Part shown: piece after piece, positions 1-8,747 of the stretch
Numbering within the stretch: position 1 is the stretch's first letter
How the letters are laid out: each line of letters opens with the position of its first letter
Origin: Ruminococcaceae bacterium UBA7101
GTDB taxonomy: Bacteria; Bacillota; Clostridia; Oscillospirales; Acutalibacteraceae
Direction of reading: 5' to 3'
Assembly: GCA_002493325.1 (NCBI GenBank)
Contig: DKYL01000084.1
Coordinates: 1-24,687, forward strand
Length of the DNA: 24,687 nucleotides
Translations under genes and position numbers: made by a program
The notes under the pieces: generated by a model
Seen by the model: only the letters and a program-made list of their open reading frames with translations
Told to the model about the DNA's origin: nothing
Database searches by the model: none

Positions 1-56
1 CATATGTAAAACTAATATAATTTGTAATTATGATAAAATAATTTTATGAGGTTAAA

Positions 57-938
57 ATGGACTTAAAAAAATTAGAAACCTTTATACAGGTAGCTGAGCA
101 GGGCAGCTTTACAAAAGCGGCTGAAAAGCTGGGATACACACAATCTGCTGTTTCCTTTCAGATAAAACAGCTTGAGGAGGCACTCAAAACAGTTTTATTT
201 GAGCGCATTAACCACAGCATTAAGCTGACACCAAAGGGCAGAGAAATTTTAAATCTTGCACATCAGATGATTGCACTTTCCGCAGATATTGAAAAAGCGG
301 CAAATGATACCAATGAAATCAGCGGCACAGTACGTATTGCCATGGCAGATTCACTTTGTCACTTTATTTTTTGGGATCATTTCAGTGAATTTCACAGGCT
401 TTATCCGAATATTAAGCTGAAGGTCATATCAACCAGCACGGAGGAAATGTTCCGCCTTGCAAAACAGAATGATATTGACCTTGTTTTCACACTGGACAAG
501 CATCTTTATGACACAAATTATATTATCGTTAAGGAACATGAAATAAACACAAGTCTTATTACCTCTGCTGAAAATGAGCTTTCATTGAAAGAAGAGCTGT
601 CACTTGATGACATAAGCGGTGAGCCGTTAATACTGACCGAAAAAGGAATGAGCTACCGTCAGACCTTTGAGGAATATGCAGCAAAAAAATCCATTGAGCT
701 TAAACCGATTTTGGAAACCGGTGACACCGAACTGATATGCCACCTTGTTGAACAGGGGGCAGGAATATCTTTTCTGCCTGATTTTGTTACAGAAAAGTAT
801 GTTAAAAACGGTAAAATCAAGCAGGTCAGACTAAGTGATTTTTCAGCAGGCATATGGATACAGATACTGTATCACCATGATAAATGGATAACACCGCAGA
901 TGCAGTGTGTTATGGATTATTTATGCAGCTTTTTATAA
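57..938 (+). CDS. LysR family transcriptional regulator
   Basis: A 293-residue LysR-type regulator of normal family length. The N-terminal winged helix-turn-helix covers about residues 1-60, with the typical LysR pattern of FxxVAExGSFTKAAEKLGYTQSAVS and then IKQLEE. The rest, from about residue 90, is the periplasmic-binding-protein-like effector domain. The ATG follows GAGGTTAAA, a reasonable ribosome binding site. A TATAAT-like -10 lies at 16-21, but its -35 would fall off the window. The MATE pump gene begins only 24 bases downstream with no terminator between, so the two are probably cotranscribed and the regulator may control the pump. The ligand cannot be read from the sequence. Confidence 0.93.
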   Translation: MDLKKLETFIQVAEQGSFTKAAEKLGYTQSAVSFQIKQLEEALKTVLFERINHSIKLTPKGREILNLAHQMIALSADIEKAANDTNEISGTVRIAMADSLCHFIFWDHFSEFHRLYPNIKLKVISTSTEEMFRLAKQNDIDLVFTLDKHLYDTNYIIVKEHEINTSLITSAENELSLKEELSLDDISGEPLILTEKGMSYRQTFEEYAAKKSIELKPILETGDTELICHLVEQGAGISFLPDFVTEKYVKNGKIKQVRLSDFSAGIWIQILYHHDKWITPQMQCVMDYLCSFL

Positions 939-962
939 TTCAGGCAAAGGCAATTTACACAA

Positions 963-2312
963 ATGAAAAGAGATTTAACGAGCGGAAGCGTTTTTAAAAC
1001 AATACTATATTTTTCGCTACCCTATCTGCTTTCCTATTTTTTACAGACCCTTTACGGAATGGCAGACTTATTTATCATCGGTCAGTTTGCAGGTGTCAGC
1101 AGCACCACATCGGTATCCATCGGCAGCCAGATTATGCATATGATTACTGTAATGATTGTCGGTCTTGCAATGGGTTCAACGGTTATGATCGGAACAGCAG
1201 TAGGTGCTAAGGACAAGAAAAAAGCCAACCTTGCGGTCGGGAACACCTTTACATTGTTTTTACTGCTTTCATTAGCAGGCACGGCAATTTTACTTTTGGC
1301 AGTCAAGCCCATCGTTTCCGTTATGTCCACGCCTGCCGAAGCCGTGGCAGAAACGACGCAGTATCTAACAATCTGCTTTATCGGAATACCGTTTATAACA
1401 GCATACAATATAATAAGCTCCATATTCAGAGGTATGGGGGATTCAAAAAGCCCTATGTATTTTATAGCGGTTGCCTGTATATTCAACATAGCACTTGACT
1501 ATCTGTTTATCGGTCATATGGGAATGGGTGCTGCAGGAGCCGCATTGGGTACAACGCTTTCACAGACAATCAGCGTTATCATTTCACTCATTGTAATCAT
1601 AAAGCGGAAAATGATACCCGACATTTCAAAAACGGATTTTAAGCCACAAAAAAGCATACTGTCAAGGCTGCTGAAGGTTGGATTTCCTGTTGCAATACAG
1701 GACGGATTTATTCAGATTGCTTTTATCATCATAACCGTTATTGCTAACAAACGAGGACTGAATGATGCCGCCGCAGTTGGAATTGTTGAAAAAATAATCG
1801 GTATTTTATTCCTTGTTCCGTCATCCATGCTTTCCACGGTTTCCGCATTATCGGCACAGAACATTGGCGCAAAAAAGCTTGACAGAGCTGACAAAACACT
1901 AAAATATGCCGTCATTATAACACTTGTATTCGGTGTGGTTGCGTCAACGGCAATTGAATTTACTGCCGAGCAGACAGTACACATTTTCACCGACAGTGAC
2001 ACTGTTGCCGTTTTGGGCAGTCAGTATCTGCGAAGCTATGTATGGGACTGTGCAATCGCAGGAATACATTTCTGCTTCAGCGGATATTTCTGCGCATTCG
2101 GACTGTCAAATATCTCATTTATACACAATGTGGCTTCCATTATATTAGCACGTATTCCCCTTTCCTATCTTGCATCTGAAATGTATGCATATACACTGTT
2201 CCCTATGGGAATGGCTGCTCCTATCGGATCACTGCTTTCGGTAATAATCTGTATTGCAGCTTTTGTAATGATGAAACGAAAGCCTGAAAAATTTAAAATT
2301 CCCGTAAAATAA
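963..2312 (+). CDS. MATE family multidrug/cation antiporter
   Basis: A 449-residue integral membrane protein with about twelve hydrophobic segments in two similar halves, the expected length and layout of MATE (MatE, PF01554) exporters. The start MKRDLTSGSVFKTILYFSLP and the segment IFRGMGDSKSPMYF are typical of the Clostridia/NorM-like branch. Such pumps export drugs or metabolites across the cytoplasmic membrane using a Na+ or H+ gradient; the substrate here is unknown. It follows the LysR gene closely and ends just before a strong bidirectional terminator at 2317-2353, so it is the last gene of that unit. Confidence 0.93.
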   Translation: MKRDLTSGSVFKTILYFSLPYLLSYFLQTLYGMADLFIIGQFAGVSSTTSVSIGSQIMHMITVMIVGLAMGSTVMIGTAVGAKDKKKANLAVGNTFTLFLLLSLAGTAILLLAVKPIVSVMSTPAEAVAETTQYLTICFIGIPFITAYNIISSIFRGMGDSKSPMYFIAVACIFNIALDYLFIGHMGMGAAGAALGTTLSQTISVIISLIVIIKRKMIPDISKTDFKPQKSILSRLLKVGFPVAIQDGFIQIAFIIITVIANKRGLNDAAAVGIVEKIIGILFLVPSSMLSTVSALSAQNIGAKKLDRADKTLKYAVIITLVFGVVASTAIEFTAEQTVHIFTDSDTVAVLGSQYLRSYVWDCAIAGIHFCFSGYFCAFGLSNISFIHNVASIILARIPLSYLASEMYAYTLFPMGMAAPIGSLLSVIICIAAFVMMKRKPEKFKIPVK

Positions 2313-2316
2313 AATC

Positions 2317-2353
2317 ACCCGTTGTATTCATTCATCCGAATACAACGGGTTTT
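2317..2353. terminator. Bidirectional intrinsic terminator
   Basis: A perfect 13-bp stem (ACCCGTTGTATTC at 2317-2329 with its complement at 2338-2350) and an 8-base loop. It is followed by TTTT on the plus side and preceded by an AAAA run (2311-2314) for the minus side. It lies between the convergent MATE and NSS transporter genes and can end transcription from both. Confidence 0.9.
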
Positions 2354-2356
2354 GCT

Positions 2357-3832
2357 TTATGCGTTCTTTTTCTTTCTGCCTGTAAATATAGAGATACCGA
2401 ATATAACAATCAGCATTGCCGCCGCAAAGCACATCCACAGAATGGTTGTTGTTTTGCCCTGAGGAATGAAGAAATCATAATAGCCTTTAAGGTAAATCAC
2501 ACAAACAATCAGCGGCAGTATATACTGCATATAAACTCTGATCCACTTAGGGAATTTTATGCCTGTACCTGTATTCGCCTCTTTAAGGAAATTCTCAAAG
2601 CCCCAGCCGTTCTTTCTAACACAGAAAAGCACAAACACAAGTGAGCCAAGGGGAAGAAGATTATAGGATACAAGGAAATCCTCCAAATCCATAATGGTTG
2701 AGCCTTCACCCAGCGGCTGGAATTTTGAAAGGAGATTGAAGCCGATAATCGCAGGAATGGAAAGAACCGTTATCAGAACAAAGTTAACACCAACCGATTT
2801 TTTTCTGCTCCAGCCATTCATATCAATAAAGGCAGCAATTATATTTTCAAATACTGCAACAATGGTTGACAGTGCCGCAAAGGACATAAATACAAAAAAC
2901 ATGGTTCCCCATATTCTGCCGCCTGCCATATTGTTAAACACATTCGGCAGCGTAATAAACAGGAGTGACGGACCTGCGCCCGGCTCAACACCAAAAGCAA
3001 AGCACGCAGGAATAATGATAAAGCCTGCCATAAGAGCAACAAAAGTATCAAGAAGAATGATGTTGACAGCCTCACCTGTGATTCTCTTCTTTCTGTCAAG
3101 ATAGCTGCCGAAAATCTCCATTGCACCGATACCGATGCTCAGTGTAAAGAATGCGTGGCTCATTGCCGCAAATACGGATGTACCTATTCCGTTTTCAACA
3201 ACATTTTTAAAATCGGGAACAAGGTAAAACTTAATGCCCTCCGATGCATTCGGAAGAAAAACAGAATGAACGGCAAGCACAATCATAAGAATAATCAGAA
3301 ATGCCATCATTACCTTTGTAACCTTTTCAACACCGTTTTTTACACCCAGTGCACAGATACCGAAAGAAATAATAATTGCAACAAGTGCCCACACACCCAT
3401 AGTTACAGGCTGTGACAGCATTGTTGAAAACACATTTGCCACACCATCAGCGTCAAGCCCTGTCATTTTTCCCGTTAACTCAAGATAGGCATAATAAAGC
3501 ATCCAGCCGCCCACCATTGTATAAAACATCATAAGAAGAAAGCTGCCGAGAATGCTGATCCATTTCAGACTGTGCCATTTTGTGCCTTTAGGCTCAAGCT
3601 TTTCAAAAGCCTTACCCATTCCGAGCTGACTGCCGCGACCCATCGTAAACTCACAAACCAAAATCGGCAAGCCTAAAATAAGCAGAAATGCAAGATACAT
3701 AACAATAAATGCCGCACCGCCATACATTCCGCATATGTATGGAAATTTCCACACATTACCGATACCGACAGCACAGCCTGCCGAAACCAAAATGAAGCCT
3801 AACCTTGAGGCAAATTTTTCTCTACCCGCCAT
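2357..3832 (-). CDS. Sodium-dependent transporter, NSS (SNF) family
   Basis: A 491-residue polytopic protein of the neurotransmitter:sodium symporter family (PF00209). The N terminus carries the family signature in TM1, GCAVGIGNVWKFPYICG (about residues 18-34), whose unwound glycine-rich turn binds Na+ and substrate. Eleven to twelve hydrophobic segments follow. Bacterial members take up amino acids or related amines with Na+. It is transcribed alone from a good promoter at 3869-3897. The ATG follows AGAGGGTCTT, an adequate ribosome binding site. Substrate not assignable. Confidence 0.95.
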   Translation of the reverse strand: MAGREKFASRLGFILVSAGCAVGIGNVWKFPYICGMYGGAAFIVMYLAFLLILGLPILVCEFTMGRGSQLGMGKAFEKLEPKGTKWHSLKWISILGSFLLMMFYTMVGGWMLYYAYLELTGKMTGLDADGVANVFSTMLSQPVTMGVWALVAIIISFGICALGVKNGVEKVTKVMMAFLIILMIVLAVHSVFLPNASEGIKFYLVPDFKNVVENGIGTSVFAAMSHAFFTLSIGIGAMEIFGSYLDRKKRITGEAVNIILLDTFVALMAGFIIIPACFAFGVEPGAGPSLLFITLPNVFNNMAGGRIWGTMFFVFMSFAALSTIVAVFENIIAAFIDMNGWSRKKSVGVNFVLITVLSIPAIIGFNLLSKFQPLGEGSTIMDLEDFLVSYNLLPLGSLVFVLFCVRKNGWGFENFLKEANTGTGIKFPKWIRVYMQYILPLIVCVIYLKGYYDFFIPQGKTTTILWMCFAAAMLIVIFGISIFTGRKKKNA

Positions 3833-3868
3833 AAGACCCTCTCAATCATTCATATATTTTATAATCCT

Positions 3869-3897
3869 ATTCTAACCATAAAAAACTTTTATGTCAA
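3869..3897 (-). promoter_or_regulatory. Promoter of the NSS transporter gene
   Basis: Read on the minus strand: TTGACA (3892-3897), a 17-base spacer and TAGAAT (3869-3874). This is a near-consensus housekeeping promoter about 35 bases before the start codon. The rest of the 3833-4064 gap holds only the terminator described next; no ORF with a ribosome binding site was seen. Confidence 0.8.
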
Positions 3898-3948
3898 GCA
3901 GTTTAAAATTTAATGGACCTTTTATTATCTTTTATTCTGTCTTCAGCA

Positions 3949-3975
3949 CAAAAGCACAGCCAAAGGACTGTGCTT
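3949..3975 (-). terminator. Intrinsic terminator after the MFS gene
   Basis: An 8-bp stem (AAGCACAG at 3952-3959 with CTGTGCTT at 3968-3975) with an 8-base loop. On the minus strand it is followed by TTTTGTG. It lies about 90 bases past the stop of the MFS transporter and probably ends that operon. Confidence 0.7.
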
Positions 3976-4064
3976 AAAAAATAATTTATTATTATGACAA
4001 TATAGAAATAATGGAATCAGGCTGCTCTTTCGGCACGCTGAAATCAGCAAGGCAGTTATATGCT

Positions 4065-5483
4065 TTAATCCTCTGATTCATACTGCTTACGTCTTTCAAG
4101 AACAGCATTATGAATTTCCTCTTTTGTTTTGCCTGTCAGCTTGTAGAAGAAGAAAGGAACACCTGCAAGGAACATCATAAGACCGTGGAATACTGTATAG
4201 AAGAACAGCATCCACACTTTTGTCTTAAAGCTCTGACCCGTGCCGTCAGCCATACCCTGAATATATCCGCAGATTGAATTATCACCATACAGAATAAGCG
4301 GAGAAAGTGCGCCTGCAATGGTTCCGCTTATCATAGTGAAAATACCTATAACAAACGGCAGTGAGGCGTCAAGACGCTTGCCTGTTTTAAGCTCAATATC
4401 CTCCAAGACGTCTGCCTGGAACATTGTGGGAAGAAGGTTGGACGCACCAAACTGCAGACCGATAAGGAACAGAAATACAATAAATAAAATCTGCAGAACC
4501 GGACTCGGACTTTTAAAGTAAATATAGCCCACAGCAAATGCAGCAGTATTGATAATGACTGAATAAATACCGCTTGCAATATAAAGCACCTTTGAATTGA
4601 ACTTTTTAAGAAGGAAATTAATAACAAGCATACCGACTGCTGTACCGATACCTGTCGGCAGTCCGAAAAGAAGGAATTTGCTTGAGCTGCCAAGGAGTGC
4701 TGCTGCAAGGAAAGGACCCATATATGTAGCAATATTTCTGAAGCTCTTTAAAAATTCAGATATAATAATTGCCCACGCATATTTGTTTTTGAGAACATCG
4801 GCATAACCGATAAGCGGATTTTTCTTTTTATTATCATAGGAAATACGCTCTCTTGTCATTTTGATACCGATAAGCATTGTCAAAATACCAACAATACCGC
4901 AGAGTGCAGCACCTATAATATACTGTGTGCTTGCATCCTTAACAAAAATCGCAATAACAAGCACAATAACAAGCGGAGCTGAGTTGCCGACTGCAGAAAC
5001 AATGCCTCTGAAGGACATTACGGTATCACGCTCTTTAAGGTTCGGTGTCAAAACGGCAGCCATACTGTTAATCTGATTGCCGAAATTCGTAGCCACTGCC
5101 CATCCGATAGCAATTGTTACAAGATAAACCATAAGCAATGTTCCCGTCAGAGCCTTAGGTGTCCAGAAGCTTAACACAAGTAAGATACCCGCAGGTACTG
5201 CGGCAAGCAGCACAAGCGGTCTGAACTTTCCTTTTTTACCTATGGAACGTCCGTCAATATACATTGCAATAAAGAAATTAAGTATAAACGGAATTATGCT
5301 TACCAAAACATTGAACAGTGAGGCCTGGTCCTCGGTAATTTTAAGCACATCAACCAGATATGCATTACGGTATGAGCCTACCATACCTGTCATATTGGTA
5401 TAGAAGAATACTGCAACAAGATATGCAATAAATTCAGAAGGCTTTAAACATTTTTTATCCTTCGTGATCTGACTTTCTGACAT
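4065..5483 (-). CDS. MFS transporter, GPH-like (glycoside-pentoside-hexuronide type)
   Basis: A 472-residue protein with about twelve membrane segments. The N-terminal part (residues 12-130, with FFYTNMTGMVGSYRNAYLVD and DGRSIGKKGKFRPLV) resembles the MFS_2/GPH group. Members of that group, such as MelB-type carriers, move sugars or glycosides with Na+ or H+. The segment ADVLEDIELKTGKR in the second half is also typical of GPH carriers. The gene lies 15 bases after the phosphoesterase stop on the same strand, with AAAGGGG before its ATG, so the two form an operon downstream of an AraC regulator. A carbohydrate-type substrate is inferred from family and regulator only. Confidence 0.85.
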   Translation of the reverse strand: MSESQITKDKKCLKPSEFIAYLVAVFFYTNMTGMVGSYRNAYLVDVLKITEDQASLFNVLVSIIPFILNFFIAMYIDGRSIGKKGKFRPLVLLAAVPAGILLVLSFWTPKALTGTLLMVYLVTIAIGWAVATNFGNQINSMAAVLTPNLKERDTVMSFRGIVSAVGNSAPLVIVLVIAIFVKDASTQYIIGAALCGIVGILTMLIGIKMTRERISYDNKKKNPLIGYADVLKNKYAWAIIISEFLKSFRNIATYMGPFLAAALLGSSSKFLLFGLPTGIGTAVGMLVINFLLKKFNSKVLYIASGIYSVIINTAAFAVGYIYFKSPSPVLQILFIVFLFLIGLQFGASNLLPTMFQADVLEDIELKTGKRLDASLPFVIGIFTMISGTIAGALSPLILYGDNSICGYIQGMADGTGQSFKTKVWMLFFYTVFHGLMMFLAGVPFFFYKLTGKTKEEIHNAVLERRKQYESED

Positions 5484-5498
5484 AATTTTTTACCCCTT

Positions 5499-6818
5499 TT
5501 ATCCATTCATTTTACGGTTTAAATTCAAAACGGTATCATAATCCCGCTGTTTTTCATCCCCTATCATAGAAAGCACAAAGCTGTCTATATCTGAAAGCAC
5601 GGGATTTTTTGCACCCATCTTCCTTTCAACAATATGAGTAACAGGGTGCAGCCGTTTCAGCAGCTTTGCCATTGCCTCATACATAGGTGTGCCTTTCACA
5701 TAAGGCTCATTTCCTACAAAGATATTTCTTACTAATTCAACACCCACATCCTTGGCAAGCCTGTTCTCTATGCTTTTGTCAACTTTAAACCAAAGCAACC
5801 TTCCCAGCTTTTTCAGTGTAAATTTATCCAGAATTTTCTTTGCGGGAGCAGGAAGTATTTCATCCATTTTCCAGTTAATCATTCTGTCAAAGCGCCATCG
5901 AAAATATTCAGACGCCGTTTTGCCCTGCTTGTCATAATCAAAATCATGAATGGTATAGGATTTAATTTCTGCCGTATTATCAGCATTAAACGTAACCCTT
6001 CTGTATGCACAGGGGCAGCCAACAAAGCAGCCAGTCTGCACATCCGTGATTTTGTTTCCGTTCTTAGTTGTATGGTCAGTTACAGCCTGTGCGTGCATAT
6101 GACCTGTGAAAATAAGATCAAGCCCTGCATCTGCAAATTCATTGGCACGCTTTTCCCAATCTGTCAACTTTGCATCACCTATTAAATTCATAATGGGTGA
6201 AAACGGCAGAAGCGGATAATGTGTCATTGCGAATATGTACTGACCCTCGTCGTGAGCCTTTTTGATTTGTTCAAGCGCCCACTGCATCTGATTATCCCAT
6301 ATGCCTTTAAAATCCTTACAGTCACCGTCACAGTTCAGTGCCAGCAGTCTGATACCGTCAGCAAGCTGTGCAACATAGCTCATGCTTTCCTTATGCTTGC
6401 TTATCGCATCGCCAAAGCCGAAATCCTTATAAAAATCCCTCAGCTCTGCTCTCGGCATACCATTGACAGGTATCAGCTCATCGCCCTCAAACTCCACAGG
6501 CTCGCCATCCTCACAATAATCGTGCCTTGCAGTGATAAGATAAATCCTTTTACCCTGCTCCTTCAGCATGTAAAGCCTTTCACGAAAGCCGACATGGCTC
6601 TGATACTCGCCCCTGTAAACCAAATCACCGGGAATAAGAATAACCTCCGTATCACGGTCTGCAGCAAGCTGTTCAAAGCCTGCATCAATGATTGCAGGCG
6701 TTTCCGCCACACATTTCTGGTCTGTTCTGCTCCTATTTTCATACGCATTACCCGTTCGCCTGAACGATGTATCATAATAATGTGTATCCGTTACAAGAAA
6801 AAAGCTGAAGCTTTCCAC
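5499..6818 (-). CDS. Calcineurin-like metallophosphoesterase
   Basis: About 439 residues. I chose the GTG at 6818 because GGGGGGA lies just before it and the catalytic domain begins at once (ESFSFFLVTDTHYY). The longer frame to 6872 uses TTG without a ribosome binding site. PF00149 motifs seen: D11-x-H13, G64-D65, H200 and G239-H-M-H242. The usual GNHD/E motif reads A97-R98-H99-D100, so the conserved metal-contacting Asn is replaced by Arg. No signal peptide or membrane segment is evident, so it is probably cytoplasmic. About 150 extra residues follow the catalytic core. Likely hydrolyses a phosphomonoester or phosphodiester; substrate unknown. In an operon with the MFS transporter. Confidence 0.88.
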   Translation of the reverse strand: MESFSFFLVTDTHYYDTSFRRTGNAYENRSRTDQKCVAETPAIIDAGFEQLAADRDTEVILIPGDLVYRGEYQSHVGFRERLYMLKEQGKRIYLITARHDYCEDGEPVEFEGDELIPVNGMPRAELRDFYKDFGFGDAISKHKESMSYVAQLADGIRLLALNCDGDCKDFKGIWDNQMQWALEQIKKAHDEGQYIFAMTHYPLLPFSPIMNLIGDAKLTDWEKRANEFADAGLDLIFTGHMHAQAVTDHTTKNGNKITDVQTGCFVGCPCAYRRVTFNADNTAEIKSYTIHDFDYDKQGKTASEYFRWRFDRMINWKMDEILPAPAKKILDKFTLKKLGRLLWFKVDKSIENRLAKDVGVELVRNIFVGNEPYVKGTPMYEAMAKLLKRLHPVTHIVERKMGAKNPVLSDIDSFVLSMIGDEKQRDYDTVLNLNRKMNG

Positions 6819-6865
6819 ACAATCCCCCCATTTTAATAATTGCCCTAACATACATAATACCTTAA

Positions 6866-6890
6866 TGCACAAAAATTTTATTGCACAAAA
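6866..6890. promoter_or_regulatory. Candidate AraC operator (paired direct repeats)
   Basis: Two identical 9-base direct repeats, TGCACAAAA, at 6866-6874 and 6882-6890, 16 bases apart. They lie between the AraC regulator and the start of the phosphoesterase. AraC-family proteins often bind tandem direct half-sites, so this may be how the upstream regulator controls the phosphoesterase/MFS pair. Function is inferred. Confidence 0.4.
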
Positions 6891-6911
6891 TCACATAGAA
6901 TTTTGGAAATA

Positions 6912-7715
6912 TCACATTTTTGTATGATTCCTGTACTGTCTGGGAGAATAGCCTGTTTCTTTCTTAAAGCAATATGAAAAGTACTGCTGGTCGGAATAGG
7001 AAAGCGCATTCGATATTTCTGAAATAGTCATATTTGTATTTGACAGGTAATCCTTGGCAGCATTTATCTTAGCAGAAATATAATACTTATATGGTGTCTG
7101 CCCGAATTTTTCCGAAAAAATATTGATTATATGATTTTTGGAATAATTCATATATTCACAGAGCTTATTAAGGCTGAACTCCTCATCAAGATGATTTTCA
7201 ATGCATCTTTTGATTTTATCGGCAAAATCCTCCGTTTCCAGCATTCTGCGATTTCTGAGAAAATTGAATATTTTAAGAACTTCCACTGACAGCTTATCTT
7301 CAATCTCCTGCAAATCATCACAGTTATAGGCTATATCAAATATATGCGAAAACGACTTTTCAAGAAAACAGTTTTTAAACAAATATGTATCAGGCGGCAG
7401 ATACTGATTTACCATCACCTCAGCCACAGGACCGAAAAAGCTGATAAAATACTTGTGCCAGCCGTTTTCCTTCTGCGAATAATATTTATGGTCACTGCCA
7501 AGCGTAATCAAAAATATGTCACCTTTTTCAGGATGAAGCACCTGATTATTAATTTCAAGCGTTCCGTAGCCGTCAACAATATATTCAAAGGCTATTAAAT
7601 TACTGTTATGCCTTTCAATACAGAATTTCTCATCACATAAGGTTTCGCCTACAAACCAAATGCCAAAGGGAGTATCATTGCTGTAATACGATATTTTTTT
7701 AAGATTTTCGTACAT
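6912..7715 (-). CDS. AraC family transcriptional regulator with cupin sensor domain
   Basis: A 267-residue AraC/XylS regulator. Residues of about 20-140 form a cupin-type sensing domain (GYGTLEINNQVLHPEKGDIFLI). The last 100 residues hold the two helix-turn-helix motifs, ending in the family signature ISNALSYSDQQYFSYCFKKETGYSPRQYR. Cupin-AraC proteins usually sense a sugar and activate nearby catabolic or transport genes. It is upstream of the phosphoesterase and MFS genes on the same strand, 93 bases away, with paired repeats in the gap. The ribosome binding site before the ATG is weak. Confidence 0.93.
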   Translation of the reverse strand: MYENLKKISYYSNDTPFGIWFVGETLCDEKFCIERHNSNLIAFEYIVDGYGTLEINNQVLHPEKGDIFLITLGSDHKYYSQKENGWHKYFISFFGPVAEVMVNQYLPPDTYLFKNCFLEKSFSHIFDIAYNCDDLQEIEDKLSVEVLKIFNFLRNRRMLETEDFADKIKRCIENHLDEEFSLNKLCEYMNYSKNHIINIFSEKFGQTPYKYYISAKINAAKDYLSNTNMTISEISNALSYSDQQYFSYCFKKETGYSPRQYRNHTKM

Positions 7716-7820
7716 TGTGATAATTCATACCTTTTTTATATAAATTAGCATATTTTAATGAATATGTGATAATTTTAAAATAACATAAAAACCAATTTCT
7801 TTCAACTGCAAAACATAAAT

Positions 7821-7860
7821 TAAAATAACTGCACAGACTTTTATCTGTGCAGTTATTTTA
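7821..7860 (-). terminator. Terminator of the DUF1893-NTF2-YhcH operon
   Basis: A perfect 17-bp stem (7821-7837 paired with 7844-7860) with a 6-base loop, followed on the minus strand by an A+T-rich tail. The TAA stop of the YhcH gene (7858-7860) lies inside the 5' arm of the stem, so a ribosome finishing translation would overlap the hairpin. Confidence 0.8.
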
Positions 7861-8325
7861 ATCAATCTGAATTTTAAATACAATTTTCCTTACATTGATA
7901 TCCTTCTGAGCACTTAATCCGGGCAAATGTGCATCTTCGGGATAAAGCAATAAAAAAGCTCCCTTTGTAAGGGTGAAATCAAACATGGCATCTCCTTCAT
8001 AAAAAGCAATATCACCGCCTGACGAATATTTTTCCTCGACCATATCCAGTGTATCAAGTCGTGCCCATCGAATTTTTTCAATACCGTTCACAATATACTG
8101 CAAATCAATATACTTTTTGTGCGCCTCAAACATCATTTCCTGTGTCTGCTGCTTTGTGCAGTAGGACTGTACCATTGCAAAAACTCTTTTACCATCAATC
8201 TCATATGTTCCGTCTGCAAGCTTTTTATTATTGAACTCTGCAACAAAACCGTCAACCTTTCTGAGCAGCGGCAGCTCCTCAAAATAGTCCGAAATATTTT
8301 CCATTTTATCAAAAATCATAGTCAC
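7858..8325 (-). CDS. YhcH/YjgK/YiaL (DUF386) family protein, probable sugar anomerase
   Basis: A 155-residue protein matching the DUF386 family (NanQ/YhcH/YiaL, and EbgC, the small subunit of Ebg beta-galactosidase) in length and conserved segments. These are EAHKKYIDLQYIVNG, FDFTLTKGAFLLLYPEDAHLPG and the C-terminal VRKIVFKI strand. The family has a metal-binding cupin fold; NanQ is known as an N-acetylneuraminate anomerase. The GTG at 8325 has GGAGA six bases before it; an ATG two codons later (8319) is the alternative. It is the last gene of a three-gene operon. No sialic acid genes are visible, so the sugar is not known. Confidence 0.88.
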   Translation of the reverse strand: MTMIFDKMENISDYFEELPLLRKVDGFVAEFNNKKLADGTYEIDGKRVFAMVQSYCTKQQTQEMMFEAHKKYIDLQYIVNGIEKIRWARLDTLDMVEEKYSSGGDIAFYEGDAMFDFTLTKGAFLLLYPEDAHLPGLSAQKDINVRKIVFKIQID

Positions 8326-8347
8326 TTAAATCTCCGAAAACTTAATA

Positions 8348-8734
8348 TTAATCAAGCAGTGTTGTTCCGTATGAATTATCAACAGCACAAAGCCATTTGC
8401 CGTCAATCCTTCTGTAAACATAAGTTGCCCTTCTGTCCATTGAATAATCAGATGTATCCTTATTATCAGCATCAAGCAAAGTCTGTGACAGCACAAGCAC
8501 AGTATCCCCTGCCTCAAGCATAACCATATTTCCCTGAGTAGGCACAACGCTGTTTTTGAAATAAGCGGCAATCTTTATAAATGCATTTTTAATTGCCTCC
8601 TTACCCTTTGCCTCAAGTCCGGGCTTAACCACAAGCACAGCATCATCGGTGTAAAAGCTCATAAGATCATCAAAGCGTTCTTCCTTTATCGCTTTATCCG
8701 CCTGATTTATTAGCTCCTTTATTTCCATATTCAT
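8348..8734 (-). CDS. SnoaL-like/NTF2-like fold protein (DUF4440 type)
   Basis: A 128-residue protein with the alpha+beta NTF2-like pattern. Two N-terminal helices are followed by DDLMSFYTDDAVLVVKPG, then a helix with GKEAIKNAF, then strands ending RRATYVYRRIDGKWLCAVDN. This is the classic layout of SnoaL-like/DUF4440 proteins, which include small isomerases and ligand-binding proteins. The ATG has AAGGAGG at good spacing. It lies 13 bases after the DUF1893 gene and 22 before YhcH. Activity not assignable from sequence. Confidence 0.82.
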   Translation of the reverse strand: MNMEIKELINQADKAIKEERFDDLMSFYTDDAVLVVKPGLEAKGKEAIKNAFIKIAAYFKNSVVPTQGNMVMLEAGDTVLVLSQTLLDADNKDTSDYSMDRRATYVYRRIDGKWLCAVDNSYGTTLLD

Positions 8735-8747
8735 AACTAAAACCTCC

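Noticed and set aside
4346..4732. A 128-codon minus-strand frame inside the MFS gene
   Set aside because: It is a shifted frame of the MFS transporter and the main frame is intact, so no frameshift is implied.
6219..6836. A 205-codon plus-strand open frame
   Set aside because: It lies antisense inside the phosphoesterase gene, whose catalytic motifs are in the minus frame. No ribosome binding site or family pattern.
8119..8523. A 134-codon plus-strand open frame
   Set aside because: It crosses two minus-strand genes with good ribosome binding sites and has no start signal of its own.
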